From positions 447-64,446 of the forward strand of contig NZ_AYZA01000022.1 of assembly GCF_001436315.1 (NCBI RefSeq): DNA of 64,000 nucleotides. The letters run 5' to 3'. This DNA comes from Ligilactobacillus aviarius subsp. aviarius DSM 20655 (GTDB taxonomy: Bacteria > Bacillota > Bacilli > Lactobacillales > Lactobacillaceae). Position 1 is the first letter of the stretch, and each line of letters opens with the position of its first letter. Shown here one piece after another: positions 41,338-51,457 of the stretch. A model generated the notes under the pieces. It saw only the letters and a list, made by a program, of their open reading frames with translations, was not told the DNA's origin and did no database searches. The translations under genes and the position numbers were made by a program.

Positions 41338-42109
41338 AAAAGAACAAACAGCAGCTGAAATTGTGAAAGCTGCTCGGGATAAAAATAAAATCAGTGCGCG
41401 AGAACTGATTGCAAATGTTTTTGATGACTTTTATGAACTGCACGGTGATCGGGTAATGGAAGACGATCCGGCAATGATTGGCGGAATCGCTTCGTTCAAC
41501 GGTCAACCAGTCACGGTAATTGCAACTGATAAGGGAACGACGCCGCAAGAACGGATCGCCCGCCATTTTGGCTGCCCAACGCCTGCCGGTTACCGCAAAG
41601 CTCAGCGGTTAATGATTCAAGCAGCAAAGTTTAACCGCCCAGTAGTCGTGTTTGTAAACACTGCCGGAGCTTATGCAGGTGCTGAAGCAGAAGAACAGGG
41701 ACAAGGTTACATGATTGCCCAAAATTTAATGGTGATGAGTGAACTTAAAACACCGTTGATCACCATCATTACCGGTGAAGGCGGCAGTGGCGGGGCGTTA
41801 GCATTGGCCGGCGGTGATTCGGTATGGATGCTTGAAAAGAGTATTTATTCGGTCATTTCACCGGAAGCTTTTGCTTCAATTTTGTGGAAGGATAGTTCCC
41901 GGGCCGATGAAGCCGCTGAAACACTGAAAATTTCACCGGCAGAATTATTAAAACGGCAGATAATTGAAGGAATTATTCCGGAAAGTGACGATCATACTGA
42001 AACGTGTACGGCAATTGCCGATGTGCTTCAAACTGAAATTCAGCGGTTGCAAAAGCTTTCGCTTGGAGAATTGCTTGCACAGCGGCACGCGCGCTTCAGA
42101 AAATTTTAA
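41330..42109 (+). CDS. accA: Acetyl-CoA carboxylase carboxyltransferase alpha
   Basis: Alpha subunit of 259 residues, a short lactobacillar form without the long N-terminal helix region of enteric AccA. ELHGDRVMEDDPAMIGGI and GEGGSGGALALA are the family blocks. It ends the acc set and is followed by fabI. Confidence 0.95.
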   Translation: MTKKEQTAAEIVKAARDKNKISARELIANVFDDFYELHGDRVMEDDPAMIGGIASFNGQPVTVIATDKGTTPQERIARHFGCPTPAGYRKAQRLMIQAAKFNRPVVVFVNTAGAYAGAEAEEQGQGYMIAQNLMVMSELKTPLITIITGEGGSGGALALAGGDSVWMLEKSIYSVISPEAFASILWKDSSRADEAAETLKISPAELLKRQIIEGIIPESDDHTETCTAIADVLQTEIQRLQKLSLGELLAQRHARFRKF

Positions 42110-42126
42110 TAGGGGATGATTAACGA

Positions 42127-42885
42127 ATGAACGGCTTGCTTGAAGGCAAAAAGATTTTAGTAATGGGCGTTGCAAACAAGCGTTCAATTGCCTGGGGATG
42201 TGCTCAGGTAATGGCGCAACAGGGAGCAACGCTTATTTTTACATACCAAAATGAACGAATGAAGAAGAGTTTATCAAAGCTGGTCAACGATGACGAGCGG
42301 TTAATTGAATGCGATGTGGCGGCTGATGAAAACATCGAAAAGGCATTTACTGAAGTTCAACGCCGGTTCGGTAAAATCGACGGGATCGTGCATGCGATCG
42401 CATATGCTGATCGGAACGAACTTCAAGGCGATGTCATGAAAACGACCCGTGAAGGTTACAATTTAGCACAGGATATTTCGGCATATTCATTGATCGCGGT
42501 TGCGCGGTATGGGCAAAAAATTCTGAACCATCCGGGCAGCATTGTAACCTTGACCTACATGGGTTCGGTACGGGCAATTCCAAATTATAATGCGATGGGA
42601 ATTGCGAAGGCGGCCCTTGAATCGGCAGTGCGGTATTTGGCCCGCGACATGGGAAAGGACAATATTCGCGTGAATGCCATTTCGGCCGGCGCAATGAAGA
42701 CGTTGGCGGTTACTGGCGTTGCCGATCATTCTGCTTTATTGGCTGAATCGGAACGCCGGACGGTTGATCAGCATTCCGTGACCTTAGAAGAAATTGGCGG
42801 CGTATGTGCCTTTTTGATGAGCGATTTGGCAACCGGCGTTGTGGGGGACGTAATTTACGCGGATAAAGGAGTTCATTTGATTTAA
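42127..42885 (+). CDS. fabI: Enoyl-ACP reductase FabI
   Basis: NADH-dependent enoyl reductase. N-terminal GVANKRSIAWG cofactor motif and the catalytic Tyr-(6)-Lys as YNAMGIAKAAL near residues 155-163. It is the FabI type targeted by triclosan, not FabK. Last gene of the fab/acc operon; no hairpin terminator is obvious before the zwf promoter. Confidence 0.95.
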   Translation: MNGLLEGKKILVMGVANKRSIAWGCAQVMAQQGATLIFTYQNERMKKSLSKLVNDDERLIECDVAADENIEKAFTEVQRRFGKIDGIVHAIAYADRNELQGDVMKTTREGYNLAQDISAYSLIAVARYGQKILNHPGSIVTLTYMGSVRAIPNYNAMGIAKAALESAVRYLARDMGKDNIRVNAISAGAMKTLAVTGVADHSALLAESERRTVDQHSVTLEEIGGVCAFLMSDLATGVVGDVIYADKGVHLI

Positions 42886-42892
42886 AAATTCC

Positions 42893-42920
42893 TTGTCGCA
42901 ATTCTAAGTTATAGTACAAT
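42893..42920 (+). promoter_or_regulatory. zwf promoter
   Basis: TTGTCG (42893-42898), 16-base spacer, TACAAT (42915-42920), about 40 bases before the proposed zwf start. Confidence 0.65.
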
Positions 42921-42958
42921 GAAAGTGTAAAATCTTGACGAAAGTGACGGGGAACGAC

Positions 42959-44428
42959 TTGAAAGAACGAAAAACACTCTTTATTATATTCGGTGCAACT
43001 GGCGATTTAGCCCAACGCAAACTGTATCCGGCTTTGTTTCACCTTTACCAAAAAGGATTTTTAAAAGACAAATTTGCTGTTATCGGAACTGCCCGGCGGC
43101 CGTGGACAAATGAACGGTTGCAGGAAGTAGTTCGAAACAGCGTTGCTGATATGGAAAATAATGCCCTTGAGATCAATCAGTTTGCCAGCCATTTTTATTA
43201 TCAATCACATAACGTTAATGATACTGAGCACTATATAACTTTAAAGAACTTGGCAGCCAAGTTAGATGAACGTTATCAAATCAACGGCAATCGTATTTTT
43301 TACCTTGCGATGTCACCAACGTTCTTCGGAACGATCGCCAAGCATTTACGGTCACAAAATCTTGTGACTGAAAACGGCTATAATCGACTGGTCATCGAAA
43401 AACCATTCGGCCATGATTTAAAGAGTGCGGAAGCCTTAAACGACGATATTGCTCGTTATTTTGAAGAAAAAGATATTTTCCGGATCGACCATTATCTGGG
43501 AAAGGAAATGGCCCAAAGTATTTATGCGATCCGGTTCGCTAATCCAATTTTCAACGCGTTGTGGAATAACCGTTACATTTCAAATATTCAGATCACGCTT
43601 GGTGAAATTCTCGGTGTTGAAGAGCGGGCTGGCTATTATGAACATGCCGGGGCATTACGGGACATGGTTCAAAATCATATTCTGCAACTTGTTTCCTTAT
43701 TAACGATGAACGCACCGGTTTCGTATAAAGATACTGATATTGAACGCGAAAAAATCAGTGCATTGAAAGCATTGAAGGTTTATGAGCCAGATGAAGTGCG
43801 GCAAAACTTTGTCCGGGGCCAGTACGGCGCAACTGCTGGAATGCCGGCTTACCGGGAAGAAAGTCAAGTACCGGCGGACTCAATGACCGAAACCTTTGTT
43901 GCCGGGCGGATTTTTGTAAATAACATGAACTTTGCCGGGGTTCCGATTTATATTCGGACCGGAAAGCGGATGGCTGTTAAGGGAACTCGAATCGACGTCG
44001 TCTTTAAAGACATGCCGAATAATATTTTCTCAAACGAAAAGCTTGATCCAAACGTCTTGACGATCAACGTTGAACCAACTCCGGAAACAAGTTTACGGTT
44101 GAATGAAAAGGAAGTCAGCGAAGAAAACTATCCGGTAAGCAACGTTACGATGAAATTTAAGCATAATTCTGCTTTACGGGCCAAGACCCCGGAAGCGTAT
44201 GAAAAGTTGCTTTTAGATGTTATTAAAGGCGATTCAACCAACTTTGTTCATTGGGATGAAGTTCGTTATTCATGGCGGTTTGTGGATGCCATTCGGAAAG
44301 CATGGAATGAATCAGACGCGGATCCAGCAATTTTTCCAAACTATGACTGCGGTTCAATGGGACCGCGCGAAGCAGATGAGTTGTTGATTCGGGATGGAAA
44401 TTATTGGGAATTTAATCCGTTAAGGTAA
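42959..44428 (+). CDS. zwf: Glucose-6-phosphate 1-dehydrogenase
   Basis: First step of the oxidative pentose phosphate or phosphoketolase route, making NADPH. NADP motif GATGDLAQRK near residue 14 and the substrate motif RIDHYLGKE near residue 175 are intact. I choose the TTG at 42959, six bases after GGGGA; a TTG at 42935 would add eight residues but lies almost at the transcription start. The 489-residue length is standard. Confidence 0.95.
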   Translation: MKERKTLFIIFGATGDLAQRKLYPALFHLYQKGFLKDKFAVIGTARRPWTNERLQEVVRNSVADMENNALEINQFASHFYYQSHNVNDTEHYITLKNLAAKLDERYQINGNRIFYLAMSPTFFGTIAKHLRSQNLVTENGYNRLVIEKPFGHDLKSAEALNDDIARYFEEKDIFRIDHYLGKEMAQSIYAIRFANPIFNALWNNRYISNIQITLGEILGVEERAGYYEHAGALRDMVQNHILQLVSLLTMNAPVSYKDTDIEREKISALKALKVYEPDEVRQNFVRGQYGATAGMPAYREESQVPADSMTETFVAGRIFVNNMNFAGVPIYIRTGKRMAVKGTRIDVVFKDMPNNIFSNEKLDPNVLTINVEPTPETSLRLNEKEVSEENYPVSNVTMKFKHNSALRAKTPEAYEKLLLDVIKGDSTNFVHWDEVRYSWRFVDAIRKAWNESDADPAIFPNYDCGSMGPREADELLIRDGNYWEFNPLR

Positions 44429-44463
44429 AAATAGGATGTGACGGTAGTCACATCCTATTTTTA
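44426..44463 (+). terminator. Terminator after zwf
   Basis: AAAATAGGATGTGAC/GTCACATCCTATTTT perfect stem with a four-base loop and T run, one of the strongest hairpins in the window. Confidence 0.92.
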
Positions 44464-44532
44464 TTCATTTCTTGATTTCGAACATACATTCGTTTAAAAT
44501 ATTAGCGAAACTTTGAAGGTGAGGTGGAGATC

Positions 44533-45612
44533 GTGGCAAAGCAGCGGAAAATCGTGCATGTTGATATGGACGCGTTTTATGCATCGGTTGAGATGCGGGA
44601 TCATCCGGAACTCCGGACCAAGCCGCTCGTGATTTCACGCAATCCCCAGCACACCGGTGGACGAGGCGTTGTCGCAACGGCAAATTACATCGCACGGTCA
44701 TACGGGATCCATTCGGCAATGAGCGCTCAAGAAGCGTTGAAACGGTGTCCGCAAGCCTACTTTAAAAAGCCGGATTTCCCCAAATACAAGCGGGTTTCGC
44801 ATCAGATCCATACGATTTTCCACGAATATACTGATAAGATCGAGCCGGTAGCCTTTGATGAAGCCTACTTGGATGTCACTGAAAATAAGCCGGGAATTGA
44901 ATCGGCGGTGGCGCTTGCGCATCGAATTCAGCAAGAAATATACGATCAGTTGCATTTGACGTGTTCCACGGGCGTTTCGTATAACAAATTTTTAGCGAAG
45001 ATCGCATCGGATTATCACAAGCCGGTGGGGATGACGATCATTAATCCGGAAGATGCGCTTGACTTTCTTTTTCCGTTACCGATCGAAAAGTTTCGCGGCA
45101 TTGGAAAGAAAACGGCGCCGAAAATGCGCGAATTGGGAATCAACACTGGTGAAGACCTGTATCACTGGAAGGAAATTGATCTAATTTCAAAATTCGGCAA
45201 GATGGGTCACATTTTGTATCAGCGGGTTCGCGGAATCGATGACCGGCCGGTTGAATGGCAACGGGAACGGAAATCGGTCGGCAGTCAGCGGACGTTTGAC
45301 CAACCGTTAAATTCGATCGAACAGGTTGACGAACAGTTAAAGCTGACAGCTGAACGGTTAGTCGCCGAGTTAAAGCGCCAGCAAAAACACGGTAAAACGA
45401 TCGTGATCAAGGTCCGGGACAGTCATTTTGAAACGGTTACGAAACGGCTGACATTTGATGATTATCTTGATAATCAGGTGGATAACTTCACGTATTATGG
45501 CCGGCAGCTTTTTGATGAGATTCAAGATAACCTAATTGACGTCCGGTTATTGGGATTGACGATCACCAATCTTGACTCGCTGGAGTTTGAGAATATCCGG
45601 CTCGATCTTTGA
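44533..45612 (+). CDS. dinB: DNA polymerase IV
   Basis: Y-family translesion polymerase of 359 residues. Catalytic VDMDAFYASVE and FDEAYLDVT acidic motifs and SYNKFLAKIASD are intact. GTG 44533 is chosen, since GTG 44524 lies inside the AAGGTGAGGTGG ribosome region. No SOS box is evident upstream. Confidence 0.95.
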   Translation: MAKQRKIVHVDMDAFYASVEMRDHPELRTKPLVISRNPQHTGGRGVVATANYIARSYGIHSAMSAQEALKRCPQAYFKKPDFPKYKRVSHQIHTIFHEYTDKIEPVAFDEAYLDVTENKPGIESAVALAHRIQQEIYDQLHLTCSTGVSYNKFLAKIASDYHKPVGMTIINPEDALDFLFPLPIEKFRGIGKKTAPKMRELGINTGEDLYHWKEIDLISKFGKMGHILYQRVRGIDDRPVEWQRERKSVGSQRTFDQPLNSIEQVDEQLKLTAERLVAELKRQQKHGKTIVIKVRDSHFETVTKRLTFDDYLDNQVDNFTYYGRQLFDEIQDNLIDVRLLGLTITNLDSLEFENIRLDL

Positions 45613-45671
45613 AAAAGCCGGGACTTATTTGTATACTTGATAATTGGAGATTAATTGAAAGAGGTCAGAAA

Positions 45672-46640
45672 ATGACAATCGAACAACAAATTATTGAAAA
45701 AATCAAAGAATATGACAAAATTATCATTCACCGTCACACCGATCCGGATCCAGACGCATTCGGTTCTCAGGGTGGCTTGGCAGAAGTAATTCGGAACAGT
45801 TTCCCGAATAAGACCGTTTACCAAGCAGGTGAAAATGACGGGAGTTTAACGTGGATCACAACCGAAGATGAATTGACTGACGACATGTTCAAGGGCGCTT
45901 TAGTGATCGCAATCGACACTGCTAACCGGCCACGGGTTGACGATCAACGCTATGATCAAGGCGATTATTTGATTAAAATTGACCATCACCCGGATGATGA
46001 TCACTATGGTGACATCAGCTTGATCAACACCGGCGCATCAAGCTGTTCTGAAATGGTCGTTGATTTAGTCAACAAGTCAGAAGGTCAATTAGTGTTGAAT
46101 CAAAAGGCTGCGCGGATGTTATATGCCGGGATTGCAGGCGATACTGGTCGTTTTATGTATGACAACACCACCGCCCACACCTTGCGCGTAACGGCCCAAT
46201 TATTTGAATTTGATATCAACGCTTCTGAAATGAACCGCAAGATGGATGATATCAGTCAAGGAGTTGCCAAACTGTCAGCATATGTTTGGGATAACATGGT
46301 CATGACAGAACACAATGCAGCTTACATTGTGCTGAAGCATGATTTGGTTAAGAGTTTCGATCTTGGAGCTCAAGGAACAGCCCCAATCGTTTCGGTAATC
46401 GGTAAAATCGATAAGGTCGTTTGCTGGACACTCTTTGTTGAAGGTGAAGACGGCAAGTACCGCTTGAATATTCGTTCAAAGGGTCCGGTAATTAACGAAC
46501 TTGCCAAGGAATACGGCGGTGGCGGTCACCCATTAGCAAGTGGAGCCATGATGGACACCTTGACCGATGACCAATTGAAAGAATACGTTGCGAAGTTAGA
46601 TCAAATTGCCGCAACATACACAGGAGAAAAGAATGACTAA
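45672..46640 (+). CDS. nrnA: DHH-family oligoribonuclease/pAp phosphatase
   Basis: Cytoplasmic DHH-DHHA1 phosphoesterase that degrades nano-RNA and pAp. HRHTDPDPDAFGSQGG and DHHPDDD metal motifs precede a DHHA1 GGGGHPLASGA motif. The ATG follows GAGGTCAG. It overlaps the DEAD-box gene by eight bases. Confidence 0.93.
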   Translation: MTIEQQIIEKIKEYDKIIIHRHTDPDPDAFGSQGGLAEVIRNSFPNKTVYQAGENDGSLTWITTEDELTDDMFKGALVIAIDTANRPRVDDQRYDQGDYLIKIDHHPDDDHYGDISLINTGASSCSEMVVDLVNKSEGQLVLNQKAARMLYAGIAGDTGRFMYDNTTAHTLRVTAQLFEFDINASEMNRKMDDISQGVAKLSAYVWDNMVMTEHNAAYIVLKHDLVKSFDLGAQGTAPIVSVIGKIDKVVCWTLFVEGEDGKYRLNIRSKGPVINELAKEYGGGGHPLASGAMMDTLTDDQLKEYVAKLDQIAATYTGEKND

Positions 46641-47967
46641 AGAATTTAAGGATTTTGATTTTAAACCCTTTATTAACAAGGCATTAAAGGCGATGGGGTT
46701 CCGGAAACCAACGCCGGTTCAGGAACGCTTGATTCCAACAATCCTGAAAGGCAAAAGTGTGGTTGGCCAATCCCAAACTGGGAGCGGAAAGACGCATACA
46801 TTCCTTTTGCCGATTTTCCAAAAAGTTGATCCGAACTGTCCCGCCCAAGCGGTCATCACAACGCCAAGCCGGGAACTGGCATACCAGATTTATGAAGCGG
46901 CAAAGCAAATTGCGAAGTTCGCGCCAGAACCGATTATCGTTCATAATTACGTTGGCGGAACGGATAAACAACGGCAAATTGAAAAGTTAAGCCATAATCA
47001 GCCGCAAATCGTGATTGGGACTCCCGGCCGGATTTTAGATTTGATCCGGGCCCAAGCACTTGATGTTCACGAAGTTCGGCAATTTGTTGTTGATGAAGCG
47101 GATATGACGTTGGACATGGGATTCTTGGATGATACGGATGCAATTGCATCATCACTGCCGCAAGATTTGCAGATGATGGTCTTTTCAGCTACGATTCCTG
47201 AAAAGTTGCAACCATTCTTGCATAAATACATGGAAAACCCAGTCGTTGAAGTTGTTAAGAACCAAACGATCATTAGTGATACGATCGATAACTGGTTGAT
47301 TTCAACGAAGGGCCGCGACCGCAATCAAATCATCTACAAGTTGCTGACAATGGGTGAACCATACTTGGCATTGGTCTTCACCAACACGAAGGAACGTGCC
47401 GATGAACTGACAGATTACCTACGGTCACAAGGATTGAAGGTTGCGAAGATCCATGGTGGGTTGCAACCGCGGGAACGGAAGCGGATCATGAAGGCTGTTC
47501 AAAATCTCGAATATCAATACGTTGTTGCAACTGATTTGGCAGCCCGGGGAATTGATATTCAAGGTGTTTCCCACGTCATCAATGATGATTTGCCGACTGA
47601 TCTTGAGTTCTTTGTTCACCGGGTTGGCCGGACGGGCCGAAACGGAATGACCGGAACAGCAATTACGCTTTATGAACCAAACGACGAAAGTAAGATCGAA
47701 GAACTTGAAAAGATGGGCATCAAGTTTGAACCGAAAGCCATTCGAAATGGTGAAATCGTTGATTCATATGACCGGAACCGGCGGAAGAAGCGGAAGAAGA
47801 TTCACGAAAAGATGGATCCGCAACTGCAAGGAATGGTCAATAAACAAAAGAAGAAACACAAACCAGGGTATAAGAAGAAAATTCAGCGCGCAATCAAACG
47901 GGACCAGCAGCAAAAGCGGCGGATCGCCCAACGGCAAGCGCGGCGCAAAGCACGCAAGTCACGGTAA
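46633..47967 (+). CDS. cshB: DEAD-box RNA helicase CshB-like
   Basis: ATP-dependent RNA helicase with Q motif, Walker A SQTGSGKT, VDEADM, SAT and HRVGRTGR motifs in order, then a very basic Lys/Arg-rich tail of about 60 residues typical of CshB. The ATG is placed by CAGGAG. The basic tail likely mediates RNA binding. Confidence 0.93.
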   Translation: MTKEFKDFDFKPFINKALKAMGFRKPTPVQERLIPTILKGKSVVGQSQTGSGKTHTFLLPIFQKVDPNCPAQAVITTPSRELAYQIYEAAKQIAKFAPEPIIVHNYVGGTDKQRQIEKLSHNQPQIVIGTPGRILDLIRAQALDVHEVRQFVVDEADMTLDMGFLDDTDAIASSLPQDLQMMVFSATIPEKLQPFLHKYMENPVVEVVKNQTIISDTIDNWLISTKGRDRNQIIYKLLTMGEPYLALVFTNTKERADELTDYLRSQGLKVAKIHGGLQPRERKRIMKAVQNLEYQYVVATDLAARGIDIQGVSHVINDDLPTDLEFFVHRVGRTGRNGMTGTAITLYEPNDESKIEELEKMGIKFEPKAIRNGEIVDSYDRNRRKKRKKIHEKMDPQLQGMVNKQKKKHKPGYKKKIQRAIKRDQQQKRRIAQRQARRKARKSR

Positions 47968-47971
47968 CGGA

Positions 47972-48000
47972 TTGACAAACGCTTAATTTTTAAATATACT
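47972..48000 (+). promoter_or_regulatory. alaS promoter
   Basis: TTGACA (47972-47977), exactly 17 bases, TATACT (47995-48000). It lies just after the helicase gene and drives the T-box leader. Confidence 0.85.
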
Positions 48001-48017
48001 TTTGAAAGATTAGGATA

Positions 48018-48200
48018 TGTTGTTTTATTGGTTTTCTCAGCGAGAGTTTGGGTGGTGCGAAAACTTGAAAACCGTAAAGCAATGCTCCCTATGATGACAT
48101 TGAAATTAATAAACTTAAAGAGGTTACGATAAAGTATCGTTGCAAGCAGGGTGGTACCGCGCATGTGCGTCCCTGCAGGCAATGGTACTTTTTGTATATT
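48018..48200 (+). promoter_or_regulatory. T-box riboswitch (alanine)
   Basis: The T-box sequence AGGGTGGTACCGCG (48148-48161) is canonical. A stem I region precedes it, with GCT at 48085-48087 as the likely Ala specifier codon. GTACC of the T-box can pair with GGTAC at 48184-48188 before a T run, giving the competing terminator. Uncharged tRNA-Ala binding would stabilise the antiterminator and switch on alaS. The specifier assignment is inferred. Confidence 0.88.
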
Positions 48201-48214
48201 GGAAAGGGAAAATC

Positions 48215-50863
48215 ATGAAAGAATTATCAAGTGCCGAAGTGCGGCAAATGTATTTGGATTTCTTTAAATCAAAGGGCCACGATGTTTTGAAAAGTGCGCC
48301 ATTGATCCCCCAAGATGACCCGACATTGTTATGGATCAACTCTGGGGTTGCAACAATGAAGAAGTATTTTGACGGAACAGTTGTCCCGAAGAACCGCCGG
48401 ATGACAAGTTCGCAAAAATCAATTCGGACAAATGATATTGAAAACGTAGGTCACACTGCGCGCCACCATACATTATTCGAAATGCTTGGAAACTTCTCGG
48501 TTGGGGACTACTTCCGGAATGAAGTTATTCCGTGGGCATGGGAATTGTTAACCAGTCCAGAATGGTTCGGCATGGATCCTGAAAAACTTTACATTACGGT
48601 TTATCCAAAAGACAAGGAATCAAAGAAAGTGTGGATGAAGGCCGGCGTGGCTGAAGACCACATTTACCAAGTTGAAGATAATTTCTGGGATATCGGCGAA
48701 GGTCCATGCGGTCCGGACTCCGAAATTTTCTATGACCGGGGCCAAGAATTCAACAACGTTGCTGAAGATGATCCTGAAAATTATCCGGGCGGCGAAAATG
48801 AACGCTACCTTGAAATCTGGAATATCGTCTTTTCAGAATACAACCACAAGCCCGATGGCACATACGAACCGCTTCCGCATAAAAACATTGATACGGGGAT
48901 GGGGCTTGAACGGGTTGTTTCCGTTTTCCAACATGCGAAAACAAACTTTGAAACGGACTTGTTTATGCCGATCATTGACGCAACGGTGCAAATGTCAGCT
49001 GGTAAGCAATACGGCGATAATGCCGACAATGACGTTTCATTTAAGGTGATTGCCGATCACGCGCGGGCAATTACGTTTGCCATTGGTGATGGAGCTTTGC
49101 CGTCAAACGAAGGCCGCGGCTACGTTATCCGCCGGTTGATTCGGCGCGCTGAACTTCACGGGCAAAAGTTAGGCATTGACGGTGCATTTTTGTACAAGTT
49201 AGTGCCAGTTGTCGGCGACATCATGAAGTCTGCTTATCCGGAAGTCTTAGAACAAGCCGAATTTATTCAAAAAGTGATCAAGATGGAAGAAGAACGGTTC
49301 AACAACACCTTGAAAGACGGAATGCAATTACTTGACCAAGTAATCGCTGATGCCAAGAAAAATAAGCAAGATAAGATCGACGGCAAGACCGCCTTCAAGT
49401 TGTATGATACTTACGGTTTCCCATTGGAATTAACGGTGGAATACGCAAACGATGCCGGTTTAGGTGTTAACGAAGATGAATTCCAAAGCGAAATGGATGC
49501 CCAAAAGGAACGTGCGCGGAATGCCCGGAGCAACGAAAAATCAATGGGCGTTCAAAATGGTTTGCTGACTGACATTAAGACTCCAAGTGAATATGTTGGT
49601 TACGAAAAACTTGATGCCCAAGGGGTATTAAAGGACATTATTGTTGATAACCAATTAGTTGATGAGGTTGCCGATGGCGAAGCTAAGATGATCTTCTCAG
49701 TTACTCCATTTTATGCTGAAATGGGCGGCCAAGTTGCTGACCAGGGGGTTATCAAGGACGAAAACGGCGAAGTTGTTGCGGAAGTTGAAGATGTGCAACA
49801 CGCGCCAAACGGTCAAAACATGCACACCGTGAAAGTTTTGAAGAAGATGACCACGGAACATGAATATGAATTGGTTGTCAACCAGAAGTTCCACGATAAG
49901 GTGCGGAAGAACCACACCGCAACGCACTTGCTTGACCAGGCATTACGCGATGTTTTAGGCGAACACACGCACCAAGCCGGTTCATTAGTTGAACCAACAT
50001 ACTTGCGGTTTGACTTCACGAACTTAGGCTCAGTTACCGCTGAAGACCTTGATAAGGTTGAACGAATCGTAAACGAAAAGATTTGGGATGCATTACCAGT
50101 TGAAACCGTTGAAACCGACATCGAATCAGCCAAGAAGATGGGCGCAATCGCCTTGTTCAGCGAAAAGTACGGCGATGTTGTCCGGGTCGTTAAGATTGGC
50201 GATTACTCAATGGAATTCTGTGGTGGAAACCATGCCGATAACACGAGCGAACTTGGCTTGTTCAAGATTGTTTCTGAATCAGGTGTCGGGGCCGGTGTTC
50301 GCCGGATCGAAGCTGTCACTTCAAAGGAAGCATACGAATTCTTGCAACAGCGGAATAACATCTTGAACGAATCGGCTGCTAAATTGAAAGTTGCTCAAGT
50401 TAAAAATGTTCCAAGCAAGATCGATCAAACCCTTGCTCAAATCAAAGAACTTGAACAACAAAAGCAAGCCTTAGAAGACAAGTTTGCTAGTCAACAAGCT
50501 GCCGATGTCTTCAAGAACGTGCAAACGATCAATGACAAGACATTGATTGCTTCGCAAGTCAACGTTTCAGGAATGAACCAATTACGGCAATTGGCTGACC
50601 AGTGGAAAGCCAAGAACCTTTCAGATGTCCTTGTTCTTGGAACGGCAACTGAAGACGGCAAGGTTAACTTGATCGCTGCCATGAGCGATGCTGCAATGAA
50701 AGATGGCTTAAAGGCCGGCGACTTGATCAAAGAAATTGCCCCATTAGTTGGTGGTGGCGGTGGCGGCCGACCAAACCTTGCTCAAGCCGGCGGAAAGAAA
50801 CCCGCTGGAATGCAAGCTGCGTTACAGGCTGCGGCTGAATGGCTGGAAAAGAAGACAAAATAA
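48215..50863 (+). CDS. alaS: Alanyl-tRNA synthetase
   Basis: Class II synthetase of 882 residues. Aminoacylation core, editing domain with HTATHLLDQ and CGGNHADNT zinc/editing residues, and the C-Ala domain with GGGGGGRPNLAQAGG. The ATG follows GGAAAGGG; longer in-frame starts lie inside the T-box. Regulated by the leader upstream. Confidence 0.97.
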   Translation: MKELSSAEVRQMYLDFFKSKGHDVLKSAPLIPQDDPTLLWINSGVATMKKYFDGTVVPKNRRMTSSQKSIRTNDIENVGHTARHHTLFEMLGNFSVGDYFRNEVIPWAWELLTSPEWFGMDPEKLYITVYPKDKESKKVWMKAGVAEDHIYQVEDNFWDIGEGPCGPDSEIFYDRGQEFNNVAEDDPENYPGGENERYLEIWNIVFSEYNHKPDGTYEPLPHKNIDTGMGLERVVSVFQHAKTNFETDLFMPIIDATVQMSAGKQYGDNADNDVSFKVIADHARAITFAIGDGALPSNEGRGYVIRRLIRRAELHGQKLGIDGAFLYKLVPVVGDIMKSAYPEVLEQAEFIQKVIKMEEERFNNTLKDGMQLLDQVIADAKKNKQDKIDGKTAFKLYDTYGFPLELTVEYANDAGLGVNEDEFQSEMDAQKERARNARSNEKSMGVQNGLLTDIKTPSEYVGYEKLDAQGVLKDIIVDNQLVDEVADGEAKMIFSVTPFYAEMGGQVADQGVIKDENGEVVAEVEDVQHAPNGQNMHTVKVLKKMTTEHEYELVVNQKFHDKVRKNHTATHLLDQALRDVLGEHTHQAGSLVEPTYLRFDFTNLGSVTAEDLDKVERIVNEKIWDALPVETVETDIESAKKMGAIALFSEKYGDVVRVVKIGDYSMEFCGGNHADNTSELGLFKIVSESGVGAGVRRIEAVTSKEAYEFLQQRNNILNESAAKLKVAQVKNVPSKIDQTLAQIKELEQQKQALEDKFASQQAADVFKNVQTINDKTLIASQVNVSGMNQLRQLADQWKAKNLSDVLVLGTATEDGKVNLIAAMSDAAMKDGLKAGDLIKEIAPLVGGGGGGRPNLAQAGGKKPAGMQAALQAAAEWLEKKTK

Positions 50864-50866
50864 TTA

Positions 50867-50911
50867 ATAATAACCCCATCATTTGGTTAACCGAATGATG
50901 GGGTTATTTTA
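50867..50911. terminator. Bidirectional terminator alaS/tag
   Basis: AATAACCCCATCATT/AATGATGGGGTTATT, a 15-pair perfect stem between convergent genes. Confidence 0.92.
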
Positions 50912-51457
50912 ATATCGAAAACATTGAACTTCGTGATCATTGACCATTCCAATTGCTTGAATTAACGATTGAATCGTCACTGGACCGGTGAACTGGAAGC
51001 CGTCCTTTTTCATTTGCTTGCTGATTTTAGTTGACAGTTCTGTTTTAGCAGGAATTTCACGGGCGGTTTGATAATGATGCTTAATTGTTTTAAAATCGGT
51101 AAATTGCCATAAATATTCATTCAGCGATATTGGAAGTTTTAAAACGATTTTGGCGTTATTGATCGTTGCTTCGATTTTCTTGCGGTTGCGGATAATTGCA
51201 GCGTTTTGCGAGAGTGCTTCAACTTTGTCATCAGAATACTGACTGATTTTAGCGACATCAAAATTATCGAATGCGTTTTTAAAAGCCGCCCGTTTTTTCA
51301 AAATCGTATTCCAGCTTAACCCGGCTTGAAAGATTTCAAGGGTTAGAAGTTCAAATAATTTTTGGTCATCATGACATGGAACTCCCCATTCATGATCGTG
51401 ATACTCTTGTGCAAGCTGATTTTGAGTTGCCCACTGACAACGTGGTTTATCTGCCAA
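50909..51457 (-). CDS. tag: DNA-3-methyladenine glycosylase I
   Basis: Removes 3-methyladenine from alkylated DNA. RCQWATQNQLAQEYHDHEWG start, KLFELLTLEIFQAGLSW and a late GFQFTGPVT segment are diagnostic. The TTG start is spaced eight bases after AGGAGG. It is the last core gene before the accessory region. Confidence 0.93.
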   Translation of the reverse strand: MADKPRCQWATQNQLAQEYHDHEWGVPCHDDQKLFELLTLEIFQAGLSWNTILKKRAAFKNAFDNFDVAKISQYSDDKVEALSQNAAIIRNRKKIEATINNAKIVLKLPISLNEYLWQFTDFKTIKHHYQTAREIPAKTELSTKISKQMKKDGFQFTGPVTIQSLIQAIGMVNDHEVQCFRY